64,000 bases of DNA, taken from the NCBI GenBank assembly GCA_018240285.1, contig JAFEGA010000025.1:17341-81340 (forward strand). The letters run 5' to 3'. The translations under genes and the position numbers were made by a program. Shown in pieces: positions 56,598 to 64,000 of this stretch. Numbering within the stretch: the stretch's first letter is position 1; each line of letters opens with the position of its first letter. The DNA is from Pseudomonadota bacterium (lineage in GTDB: Bacteria; Pseudomonadota; Gammaproteobacteria; Burkholderiales; Nitrosomonadaceae). Under the pieces are notes generated by a model. It had not been told where the DNA came from. It worked only from the letters and a program-made list of their open reading frames with translations, and did no database searches.

Positions 56598-56741
56598 AAG
56601 AAAGCTCTGAAAAACTACTGCGCTCGGTCATGCTGTGTTGAAATCAGACTCAAAATGCTCATTTACATCTTGTAAACTGCGCTTTTTCATCTGATTCCGC
56701 CTTGCCTGACCGTCGCTCGCTACCTTTTTCAGAGCTTTCTT
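56598..56741. repeat. MITE-like dispersed repeat, copy 2
   Basis: 144 bases with perfect 17-base terminal inverted repeats, AAGAAAGCTCTGAAAAA and TTTTTCAGAGCTTTCTT; including the flanking TT and AA the match is 19 bases and gives TTAA at both ends. No open frame is inside. It lies between the yggX start and the argA stop and shares internal blocks with the copy at 29555-29694. Confidence 0.88.
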
Positions 56742-56824
56742 AAAGATATTCAGGAAGAAAAAAACCGGCATTATGAAACGTTCATTTGGCTGAGTAAACT
56801 ATCCCGGTAAATTTTCTTTACGAA

Positions 56825-58165
56825 CTACAAATGCTTGATCAGCACTTTCGAACGGCGCTGATAATTGTATAAATTCTGCTTAGCTTTGGGTAATTCGGCT
56901 GGGGTAGCGGGATTAAAGCCGTGTTCGATAAACCAATGCGTGGCATGTGTGGTGAGAACGAACAGTTTGTGGATATCCTGCGCGATGGTTTTATTTTCGA
57001 TCTGCTTGAGCAAGCGTTCGCCGTGTCCCTGGTCGCGGTAATCCGGGTGGATCGCCAAGCAGGCGAGTTCGCAGGCGTGTTCTTCAGGGAATGGGTACAG
57101 TGCGGCGCAGCCGAGGATGACGCCGTCGTGCTCGAGTACGGTAAAACGGTCGATTTCGATTTCCAGCAATTCACGGCCGCGCCTGACCAGAATGCCTTCG
57201 GCTTCGAGCGGCTCGATCAGTTGCAGAATACCACCGACATCGTCGATGCGCGCTTTGCGTAGCGCTTGCAGCGTTTCCTGCGAGATCATGCAGCCAATGC
57301 CATCGTGCGTGAAAAGCTCTTGCAGAATGGCGCCATCGTTGTGACGGCTGATCAGATGCGTACGCGCGACACCCATTTCACAGGCTTTGGTGGCTGATTG
57401 CAGCGCTGGCAAGACGGTTTCGGGTATTTTGCGTGCGTCGGCGGGAATTTTCTGCTCCAGCAGCAATTTGCTTTCGGCAACGGTCAATTCGCGCGGTAGC
57501 ATTCCGGCTTTGTTTCCTTCGGATGCTTTGCAATCGATGGCATCCAGCAGAAAAATCAATTTCTCGGCTCGCAATGCGATGGCGATTTCGGTCGCAACAT
57601 TTTCCAGCGTCAAGTTGAAAATTTCACCCGTGGGTGAATAACCAAGCGGTGAGATCAGCACCACATCGCCTTGTTCCAGCCGGGAATGTATCGCCGATGC
57701 ATTGATCTTGCGCACTTTTCCAGTGTGCATCAGGTCGATGCCTTGAATCACGCCCTGCGGACAAGCAGTGACGAAATTTCCGCTGGTGACGCGGATGGCG
57801 GCGTTGGCCATCGGTGAATTGGGTAAGCCCATCGACAGCAATGCAGCGATTTCGTGATGTACGCGTCCCACGGCTTCCTTGACGCACTGCAACGCGGCAG
57901 GGTCGGTGACGCGCATGCCCATAATCGTTTGCGTTTCCAATTGCGATTCGTCTAAGCGCAACTGGATTTGCGGACGCGCGCCGTGCACCAGCACCAGCCG
58001 GACACCGAGACTGGCAAGCAAATTGACGTCGTGGATAAAATTGACAAAGGCCGCGTTCGTGACCATTTCGCCGCTAAAACCGATGACGAAGGTTTTTCCT
58101 CTGAACGCATTGATATACGGAGCAACCGAGCGGAACCAGGCGACAAATTCAGCGGGTGTATTCAT
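56825..58165 (-). CDS. argA: N-acetylglutamate synthase (ArgA type)
   Basis: The 446-residue enzyme begins arginine synthesis. It has an N-terminal amino-acid-kinase-like domain (RGKTFVIGFSGEMV, residues about 20-290) and a C-terminal GNAT domain near 300-440 (LACLAIHPDYRDQGHGERLL, the acetyl-CoA loop). I use the ATG at 58165 (MNTPAEFVAWFR), where similarity to other ArgA proteins begins; ATG 58195 and the open frame to 58219 are alternatives, and the last would overlap rsmE. Confidence 0.94.
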   Translation of the reverse strand: MNTPAEFVAWFRSVAPYINAFRGKTFVIGFSGEMVTNAAFVNFIHDVNLLASLGVRLVLVHGARPQIQLRLDESQLETQTIMGMRVTDPAALQCVKEAVGRVHHEIAALLSMGLPNSPMANAAIRVTSGNFVTACPQGVIQGIDLMHTGKVRKINASAIHSRLEQGDVVLISPLGYSPTGEIFNLTLENVATEIAIALRAEKLIFLLDAIDCKASEGNKAGMLPRELTVAESKLLLEQKIPADARKIPETVLPALQSATKACEMGVARTHLISRHNDGAILQELFTHDGIGCMISQETLQALRKARIDDVGGILQLIEPLEAEGILVRRGRELLEIEIDRFTVLEHDGVILGCAALYPFPEEHACELACLAIHPDYRDQGHGERLLKQIENKTIAQDIHKLFVLTTHATHWFIEHGFNPATPAELPKAKQNLYNYQRRSKVLIKHL

Positions 58166-58203
58166 GGTGTGTGAAGATGGCGGATTTTTGTTCATACAAT
58201 CGA

Positions 58204-58950
58204 CTAGAAATCGCCCCATAGGGTTTGTATCGCGGCGATTGCGGCCAAAGCGGCGCTTTCGGTGCGCAGGATGCGCTTTCCTAGCCGTATGGGTATAAAA
58301 CCGCTGTGCAAGATGGCGGCTTCTTCTTCCGCCGTAAATCCGCCTTCGGGACCGGTCACAAGCGTTATATGGGCGTTGGCAGCAGGTTTTACGATGTCAT
58401 GTAGACTTTGCGTGGCTACCGGAGAAAGCATGAAGCGTAAATCGTGAGGCGATTTGTCCGTTTTTTTTTGGCTCAGCCAGTACGGCAGTGCCATCAGCGG
58501 AGATACCTGTGGTACTTGATTCCTGCCGCATTGTTCGCATGCGGAAACGACGATTTTTTGCCAGTGCTGCTGGCGTTTGCTGGCGCGCTCACCGGAGAGG
58601 TGCACAATGCTGCGCGCGGTGGAAACCGGTTGAATGTGCGTTACACCCAGCTCTACCGCTTTTTGTATGATCCAGTCCATCTTTTCGTTAACGCAGATCG
58701 CCTGCGCAAGTTCGATGAGCAGCGGTGATTCACGGTCAATGTCGTGATAAGCGCCGACCAGAACGGTTGTGCCGGATTTTCTAACAAGGTCGATGTGCGC
58801 GGAGAATTCACCGCCTTGGCCATTGAACAACGTAACCGCATCGCCTTTTTTTAGCCGCAACACTTGCGCGGCGTGATGCTGATTGGCATCGGATAATTCG
58901 ATGAGCTGTCCGGCGGAAATTTCCGCGGGGTGATAGAAACGCGCGTGCAT
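58204..58950 (-). CDS. rsmE: 16S rRNA m3U1498 methyltransferase
   Basis: The 248-residue SPOUT-fold enzyme has MHARFYHPAEIS at the start (PUA-like domain) and the knot motifs LVTGPEGGFTAEEE and RLGKRILRTESAALAAIAAI at the C-terminus. It methylates U1498 of the 16S rRNA. It is followed by argA, 38 bases away from the chosen argA start. Confidence 0.96.
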   Translation of the reverse strand: MHARFYHPAEISAGQLIELSDANQHHAAQVLRLKKGDAVTLFNGQGGEFSAHIDLVRKSGTTVLVGAYHDIDRESPLLIELAQAICVNEKMDWIIQKAVELGVTHIQPVSTARSIVHLSGERASKRQQHWQKIVVSACEQCGRNQVPQVSPLMALPYWLSQKKTDKSPHDLRFMLSPVATQSLHDIVKPAANAHITLVTGPEGGFTAEEEAAILHSGFIPIRLGKRILRTESAALAAIAAIQTLWGDF

Positions 58951-59105
58951 GATGGGAGTTTAGCCGGGGTAAGTAACCATTTCGATAAATAGACTCATGA
59001 TAATATAGCACGTTATGCATCCGGCATTGTCTGACCGCTGTTTCGATTTGCAACGCGGCAAGCTGGAAAAGCAATTTTTAAGAATACATTGTAGGAGAAA
59101 AAGAT

Positions 59106-59663
59106 ATGGCAAGTTTGGAAACACCGGTCTGCGATTTTGGCTGGAAAGCGGTTGATTTTGATTTATTGGGTATCGACGGCAAACGTTATAACCTGGCTGC
59201 GGCAAAAGGAGAAAACGGTTTGCTGGTGATGTTCATTTGCAACCATTGTCCGTACGTCAAAGCGGTGCAGGATCGCATCATTCGCGATGTGAATGAGTTG
59301 AAGCCGCACGGTATCAATGCCATTGCCATCATGTCGAACGATCCGGCCGATTATCCGGAAGATTCGTTCGACAATATGGCGCTGGTGGCGAAAAAACTGA
59401 ATTATCCTTTCCCGTACGTTTGGGACGAAACGCAGGAAATCGCCAAAAAGTATGGTGCGGTGTGTACGCCAGATTTTTTCGGCTTCAATAACAAATTGGA
59501 GTTGCAGTACCGTGGGCGGCTGGATGCGTCACGTAAAGAAGCGGCGCCTGCCGATGTGCGCCGTGATTTGTTCGAAGCCATGCTGCAAGTGGCTAAAACT
59601 GGCCGCGGTCCGGCGGAGCAAATTCCGAGTATCGGTTGTTCGATTAAGTGGCGTGTGGAGTAA
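59106..59663 (+). CDS. Thioredoxin-like peroxiredoxin-family protein
   Basis: The 185-residue protein has the thioredoxin fold with CNHCPYVKAVQDRI near residues 46-59 (CxxC), then IAIMSNDPADYPEDSFDNM and the cis-Pro region GAVCTPDFFGFNN. It resembles the DUF899/AhpC-TSA-like 'thioredoxin family' proteins of about 185 residues, likely thiol oxidoreductases. There is no signal peptide. The ATG has an upstream TAGGAGAAAAAGAT. Its stop overlaps the frame of the next gene. Confidence 0.9.
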   Translation: MASLETPVCDFGWKAVDFDLLGIDGKRYNLAAAKGENGLLVMFICNHCPYVKAVQDRIIRDVNELKPHGINAIAIMSNDPADYPEDSFDNMALVAKKLNYPFPYVWDETQEIAKKYGAVCTPDFFGFNNKLELQYRGRLDASRKEAAPADVRRDLFEAMLQVAKTGRGPAEQIPSIGCSIKWRVE

Positions 59664-59665
59664 AT

Positions 59666-60454
59666 GTGCTGGAAAAAGTAATCACGGCAGTAAAAGAAGT
59701 TGCGCAGCAGGTCATCATGCCGCGCTATTTGCGAGTAGACCGGCAAATTAAATCGGACGGTAGTTTCTTTACTGAAGCCGATGTAGCAGCGCAGCAGGCT
59801 TTGCTGGATAAATTGCAGGCGATTCATCCCGCCGCTGCGATGGGTGAGGAAATGACCAAGCAGGAGCAAGAGGCGCAATGGATCAAGGGGCAATCCGGAT
59901 TGTGGAGTATCGATCCGATCGATGGCACGTCCAATTTTCTTAACGGATTACCGTACTTCGCCATTTCGGTGGCCTTCATGGAACAGGGGAAAAGTGTTCT
60001 GGGGGTGATCTACAACCCGGTGACTGACGAGATGTTTTATGCCACAAAAGGTGGCGGTGCTTTTTTGAGTGGCGTTGCATTGCCGCTGAAGAAACATGTG
60101 CCGGCATTATCCGGCGCGATGGCCAATGTCGATTTGAAACGGCTGGACCGGAAATTTGCCGCCCGGGTGGCGGCTTATCCGCCGTTTGCCTCGCAGCGTA
60201 ATTTTGGCGCGTGCGCGCTTGAATGGTGCTATACCGCCGCCGGTTATTTTGATTTATATCTGCATGGCGGACAAAAGCCGTGGGATTACGGCGCGGGGTC
60301 GTTGATTCTCGCCGAAGCGGGTGGGCATATGTGCGGTTTCGAGCACGACGATTACTGGGCCGGGTCGCCGTGGCAGCGATCCGTGATTGCGGCACTGAAT
60401 CCCGGGTTATTTGCGCAGTGGCGCGATTGGGTGCGCGAAAACCGGAAAGGATAG
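59666..60454 (+). CDS. Inositol monophosphatase-family phosphatase
   Basis: The 262-residue metal-dependent sugar phosphatase has the metal-site motifs GEEMTKQEQ, LWSIDPIDGTSNFLNGLPYF and PWDYGAGSLILAEAGGHM. The start GTG at 59666 follows TGGAG (59656-59660), which lies within the preceding gene; a GTG at 59648 is in frame but without as good a site. SuhB, CysQ and histidinol-phosphatase paralogues share these motifs, so the substrate is open. Confidence 0.9.
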   Translation: MLEKVITAVKEVAQQVIMPRYLRVDRQIKSDGSFFTEADVAAQQALLDKLQAIHPAAAMGEEMTKQEQEAQWIKGQSGLWSIDPIDGTSNFLNGLPYFAISVAFMEQGKSVLGVIYNPVTDEMFYATKGGGAFLSGVALPLKKHVPALSGAMANVDLKRLDRKFAARVAAYPPFASQRNFGACALEWCYTAAGYFDLYLHGGQKPWDYGAGSLILAEAGGHMCGFEHDDYWAGSPWQRSVIAALNPGLFAQWRDWVRENRKG

Positions 60455-60463
60455 GCTGTTCAA

Positions 60464-61915
60464 TTGAAAATCATCATTCTAGGTGCAGGCCAAGTCGGTT
60501 CATCGGTGGCTGAAAGCTTGGTCAGCGAAGCCAATGACATCACGATGGTCGATGTCGATCCCAAGCGTTTGGCGTTATTGCAGGATCGTCTGGATTTACG
60601 CACCGTCGTCGGCAATGCTTCGCATCCGTCGGTGCTCGTCAATGCCGGCGCGCCCGATGCGGATATGGTGCTGGCGGTCACCGAACACGATGAAACCAAT
60701 CTGGTGGCATGCAAGCTGGCTGCCACGCTCTTTAATACACCGACTAAAATTGCACGTATCCGCTCCACCGAATACTTGGCGCACCCGGAAATTTTTTCCA
60801 CGGAAAACTTCTGTGTTGATTTTGCCATTTCTCCGGAACAGATTCTGACCGAATATATCGAGAAACTGGTCGAGTTTCCTGAAGCTTTGCAAGTACTCGA
60901 CTTTGCGTCGGGGAAAGTGAGTCTGGTTGCGGTGCGCGCGTTAAAAGGCGGCTCATTGGTCGGGCAGCAGTTGCAGCAATTGCGTAAAAATATCCCCAAT
61001 GTGGATACCCGCGTGGCGGCTATTTTCCGCCAAGACCGGCCGATTATTCCGGAAGGAGATACCGTCATCGAGGCGGAAGATGAAGTATTCTTTATTGCCG
61101 CAACAGAAGATATCCGCACGGTGATGCGAGAGCTGCGCAAAATGGATAGACCGGTCCGGCACGTCATGATTGCCGGTGGCGGAAGAATCGGTAAGCGTCT
61201 CGCAATGACATTGGAAAAAGATTACCAGGTGAGAATTATCGAACGCGACTACCCGGCTTGCGAGCGCTTGGCGGGTGAATTGAGTAATACCTTGGTGCTG
61301 CATGGCGATGCCACGGATGAAGATTTGCTGGAAGATGAAAATATCGCCGAGATGGATTTGTTTTGCGCGCTGACCAACGATGAAGAGAACAATATTATGG
61401 CCGCGCTGCTGGCGAAGCGCATGGGAGCTCATAAAGTCATCGCATTGATCAACCGGCGTGCGTATGTGGATCTGGTACAAGGTAGCCGCATCGATATTGC
61501 GATTTCGCCCGCGCAAGTGACGATCGGCTCACTCCTCGCGTACGTGCGTCATGGCGATGTTGCTGCCGTGCACAGCTTGCGGCGCGGTGCGGCGGAGGCA
61601 TTGGAGCTGGTTGCGCATGGCGATGCGCGATCGTCCAAAGTGGTCGGGCGCAAAGTTGAAGAAATCAAACTGCCGAAAGGTGCGACCATTGGTGCAATCG
61701 TGCGCGGCTTGCCGAAATCGGAAGCATTGTTCGGTGAAAGTCTTGTTTCCGGGCAGGAAGCGGAATTATCGGAATCGATTCATGCGGCGCGCGTTATCAT
61801 CGCGCATCACGATACGGTGATTGAATCGGAGGATCATGTGATCTTATTCGTGATCAACCGCAAAATGATTCGCGAAGTGGAAAGACTGTTTCAGGTAAGT
61901 GTCGGTTTTCTATAG
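60464..61915 (+). CDS. trkA: Trk potassium-uptake regulatory subunit
   Basis: The 483-residue protein has two repeats of an NAD-binding RCK-N domain plus RCK-C domain: MKIIILGAGQVGSSVAESL at the start and VMIAGGGRIGKRLAMTLE near 229-246. The start is TTG at 60464, with GGAAAGGATAGG ahead. It gates TrkH potassium uptake in response to nucleotides. It is followed 11 bases later by trkH. Confidence 0.97.
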   Translation: MKIIILGAGQVGSSVAESLVSEANDITMVDVDPKRLALLQDRLDLRTVVGNASHPSVLVNAGAPDADMVLAVTEHDETNLVACKLAATLFNTPTKIARIRSTEYLAHPEIFSTENFCVDFAISPEQILTEYIEKLVEFPEALQVLDFASGKVSLVAVRALKGGSLVGQQLQQLRKNIPNVDTRVAAIFRQDRPIIPEGDTVIEAEDEVFFIAATEDIRTVMRELRKMDRPVRHVMIAGGGRIGKRLAMTLEKDYQVRIIERDYPACERLAGELSNTLVLHGDATDEDLLEDENIAEMDLFCALTNDEENNIMAALLAKRMGAHKVIALINRRAYVDLVQGSRIDIAISPAQVTIGSLLAYVRHGDVAAVHSLRRGAAEALELVAHGDARSSKVVGRKVEEIKLPKGATIGAIVRGLPKSEALFGESLVSGQEAELSESIHAARVIIAHHDTVIESEDHVILFVINRKMIREVERLFQVSVGFL

Positions 61916-61926
61916 CCAATAACCCT

Positions 61927-63384
61927 ATGAATCGTTTGTTTGCGGTCGTTAACGTGCTCGGCAAGATGGTGCTGGTATTTGGCCTGACCATGCTGATTCC
62001 GCTGGGTTTGGCGATAGGGAGCAATGACGGTACGCACCTGGTCTTTGGAAAATCCATCATCGTTACGCTGGGCAGCGGGTTGATCATGTCGATTGCAACG
62101 CAGCGCTTTAAGCGCGAATTGCAGACACGGGATGGCTTCTTGCTGGTTGTGCTGGTGTGGTCTGCGCTGCCCGCGTTTGCCATGCTGCCGCTGCTGTTGC
62201 AGCTTCCGGAACTTAATCTCAGTATGGCCTATTTTGAAGCAGCTTCAGGTCTGACCGCGACGGGTGGCACGGTGTTATCGGGTTTGGATGCGTTGCCGCC
62301 ATCCATTAATTTATGGCGCGGCGAAATGGTATGGCTTGGCGGTATGGGATTAATCGTATTGGCGGTCGCGATTTTGCCATTGCTGGGTGTGGGCGGCCGG
62401 CAATTGCTGAATGCCGAGATACCGGGGCCGATGAAGGAAAATAAACTGACGCCGCGTATCGCCGAGACCGCGAAGGGGCTGTGGTCCATTTATGCGAGTC
62501 TGACATTGGTTTGTATTGTTGCTTATAAGTGGGCCGGTATGAATTGGTTCGATGCGGTGATGCATGCATTCACGACTTTAGGGCTAGGCGGTTTTTCTTC
62601 GCATGATGCGAGTTACGCTTACTGGGATTCGCCGCTCATCGAAGCGGTCGCGATCGTATTCATGTTGATTGCCGGGATAAATTTTGCCACGCATTTTCTG
62701 GTATGGCGGGCTAAAAGTCTGACTTTTTACCGGTATGACTCTGAGGCGGGGTGGTATATCGTGATTGTGTTTGCGAGCTGCTTGGGTCTGGCATTTTATC
62801 TATGGTTTTCCGGTGTTTATACGGAGTCGCTGACTGCATTGCGTTACGCTGCTTTTAACATAGTTTCGGTGGCGACAACCACGGGCTACAGTAATACCGA
62901 TTACAGCTTGTGGCCGATATTTGCGCCGCTCTGGATGCTGTTTTTATCCGGATTTTGCACCTCATCGGGTTCTACTGGAGGCGGTATTAAAATGATACGG
63001 GCGCGAATTTTGTATCAGCAGCTGTATCGCGAAATTATCACGATTATGCATCCGACCGCTGTTATTCCAGCGAAATTAGGTAGAAGCGTGCTGGCAAACC
63101 GGGTCATTCTTGCGGTGCTGGTATTTCTGTTTGTGTATACGGCGAGTATTGTATTGATGACGCTCCTTTTAACGCTCAGCGGATTGGATATCATCACTTC
63201 CTTTTCTGCAGCAGCGGCTTGTATCAATAATTTGGGCCCGGGTCTCGGCGATATTGGGCCGGCAACGACATACGCATCGCTGACAGATTTTCAAACTTGG
63301 GTTTGCAGCTTTGCTATGTTGCTGGGTAGACTGGAGTTTTTCACAGTGCTCGCTATATTTACGCCGGCATTCTGGCGGAAATAA
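61927..63384 (+). CDS. trkH: Trk potassium transporter TrkH
   Basis: The 485-residue membrane protein has about ten hydrophobic segments and the selectivity-filter regions seen in TrkH proteins: EAASGLTATGGTVLSGLD, HAFTTLGLGGFSSHD, ATTTGYSNTDY, and ACINNLGPGLGDIGPA. These four pore-loop Gly positions are typical of a full-length, working channel. It pairs with trkA. Confidence 0.97.
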   Translation: MNRLFAVVNVLGKMVLVFGLTMLIPLGLAIGSNDGTHLVFGKSIIVTLGSGLIMSIATQRFKRELQTRDGFLLVVLVWSALPAFAMLPLLLQLPELNLSMAYFEAASGLTATGGTVLSGLDALPPSINLWRGEMVWLGGMGLIVLAVAILPLLGVGGRQLLNAEIPGPMKENKLTPRIAETAKGLWSIYASLTLVCIVAYKWAGMNWFDAVMHAFTTLGLGGFSSHDASYAYWDSPLIEAVAIVFMLIAGINFATHFLVWRAKSLTFYRYDSEAGWYIVIVFASCLGLAFYLWFSGVYTESLTALRYAAFNIVSVATTTGYSNTDYSLWPIFAPLWMLFLSGFCTSSGSTGGGIKMIRARILYQQLYREIITIMHPTAVIPAKLGRSVLANRVILAVLVFLFVYTASIVLMTLLLTLSGLDIITSFSAAAACINNLGPGLGDIGPATTYASLTDFQTWVCSFAMLLGRLEFFTVLAIFTPAFWRK

Positions 63385-63443
63385 AATTTAATAATGGAAT
63401 GCTGGTTTTATAAGCTGTTGCCAAATTTTCTTGAGGAGTATGG

Positions 63444-63839
63444 GTGGATAATGCCGCTGTATTGAAAGGTATTAAAGTGATGGTGATCGATGACAGTAAT
63501 ACAATCCGGAAAAGTGCCGAGATTTTTTTGAGGCCTTATGGTTGCCAGGTTATTTTGGCGGAAGACGGATTTGAGGCGATGTCAAAAATTGTGGAGAACC
63601 AGCCTGATATTATTTTTGTTGATATCACGATGCCGCGGCTGGATGGTTATCAAGCCTGTAAATTAATCAAAAATAATCCAATTTACCAATCTATACCGGT
63701 AATTATGTTGTCCAGCAAAGATGGCTTATTTGATAAAGCACGAGCCAGGATGGCAGGGTCGAATGATTATCTGACAAAGCCATTTACCGCGGAGGGTTTA
63801 TTGAGCATAATACGAAGTTATACTTTGCAGTCAAATTGA
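63444..63839 (+). CDS. pilG: PilG-like single-domain response regulator
   Basis: The 131-residue receiver has the acidic pair in VMVIDDSNTIRKSAEIFL, phospho-acceptor Asp in IIFVDITMPRLDGYQAC and the conserved Lys in NDYLTKPFT. It most resembles the PilG regulators that act on type IV pili. GTG at 63444 is the start, with GAGGAG before it. The last bases of the window (AGTGGAGGGG) look like a ribosome site of the next gene; 63840-63990 holds nothing else that I can see. Confidence 0.85.
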   Translation: MDNAAVLKGIKVMVIDDSNTIRKSAEIFLRPYGCQVILAEDGFEAMSKIVENQPDIIFVDITMPRLDGYQACKLIKNNPIYQSIPVIMLSSKDGLFDKARARMAGSNDYLTKPFTAEGLLSIIRSYTLQSN

Positions 63840-64000
63840 GTAGCGTATTTTGGTGTTGAGAATGCAATTTATATCTTCAATTGAGCTTAGTAAGAAAGAT
63901 TGAATTTGTTTTGAATGTACCTGAAAATATTCTCTTAATGTTTGTATGTGAAGTAGAATCAGGCATGCCATAAGTAAAAATCCCTTGAGAAGTGGAGGGG

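Overview
The window looks like a betaproteobacterial chromosome of the Nitrosomonas type. This rests on gene order and on resemblance of the predicted proteins to that group (aroA-cmk-rpsA-ihfB-lapA-pyrF; dprA-smg-topB; def-fmt-rsmB-DUF4390-ntrY-ntrX; tkt-gap-pgk-pyk-fba). No ammonia-oxidation, RuBisCO or rRNA gene lies in the window, so the genus is an inference. I found no rRNA, tRNA, CRISPR array or prophage.

Layout. 1-5.8 kb: a membrane-anchored pentapeptide-repeat protein with an Ala/Val/Gly-rich hydrophobic stretch, a cold-shock protein, a clade-3-type catalase, an orphan OmpR-type response regulator and a DUF5658 membrane protein. 5.8-10.4 kb (minus strand): a complete type I secretion system (TolC-like outer membrane protein, HlyD-type adaptor, PrtD-type ABC ATPase). 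10.4-24.4 kb: a surface-polysaccharide locus with three family 2 glycosyltransferase proteins (one a 1277-residue multidomain protein), a GT4 glycosyltransferase, an SDR epimerase-like protein, a PIG-L deacetylase, two methyltransferases (one fused to a GNAT-like domain) and an ABC-2 exporter (Wzm/Wzt, the latter with an extra C-terminal domain). 24.4-29.5 kb: a 562-base AT-rich leader, an 814-residue cysteine-free S-layer/RTX-like protein, a decayed IS1595-type element with REP-like palindromes, and a leaderless trypsin-like protease with a Calx-beta domain. Together, 5.8-29.5 kb resembles in logic the Caulobacter RsaA system: secreted surface-layer protein, dedicated type I exporter and the polysaccharide that would anchor it. 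This is the most interesting part of the window.

29.5-41 kb (mostly minus strand): housekeeping genes for pyrimidine, aromatic and ribosome functions (pyrF, lapA, ihfB, rpsA, cmk, aroA), then topB, smg, dprA and a LysM protein. 41-48.2 kb (plus): def, fmt, rsmB, a DUF4390 protein and an NtrY/NtrX-like two-component pair whose regulator has lost the ATPase and sigma-54 contact motifs. 48.3-55.4 kb (plus): the carbon-metabolism run tkt, gap, pgk, pyk, fba, which would serve the Calvin cycle and lower glycolysis. 55.6-64 kb: a hypothetical protein, yggX, argA, rsmE, a thioredoxin-like protein, an inositol-phosphatase family protein, trkA-trkH potassium uptake, and a PilG-like single-domain regulator at the right edge.

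Two copies of a ~140-base repeat with terminal inverted repeats (29555-29694 and 56598-56741) mark a MITE-like family. The left-edge gene may be cut by the window boundary. Where I moved a start codon from the longest open frame, the reason is given in the entry.
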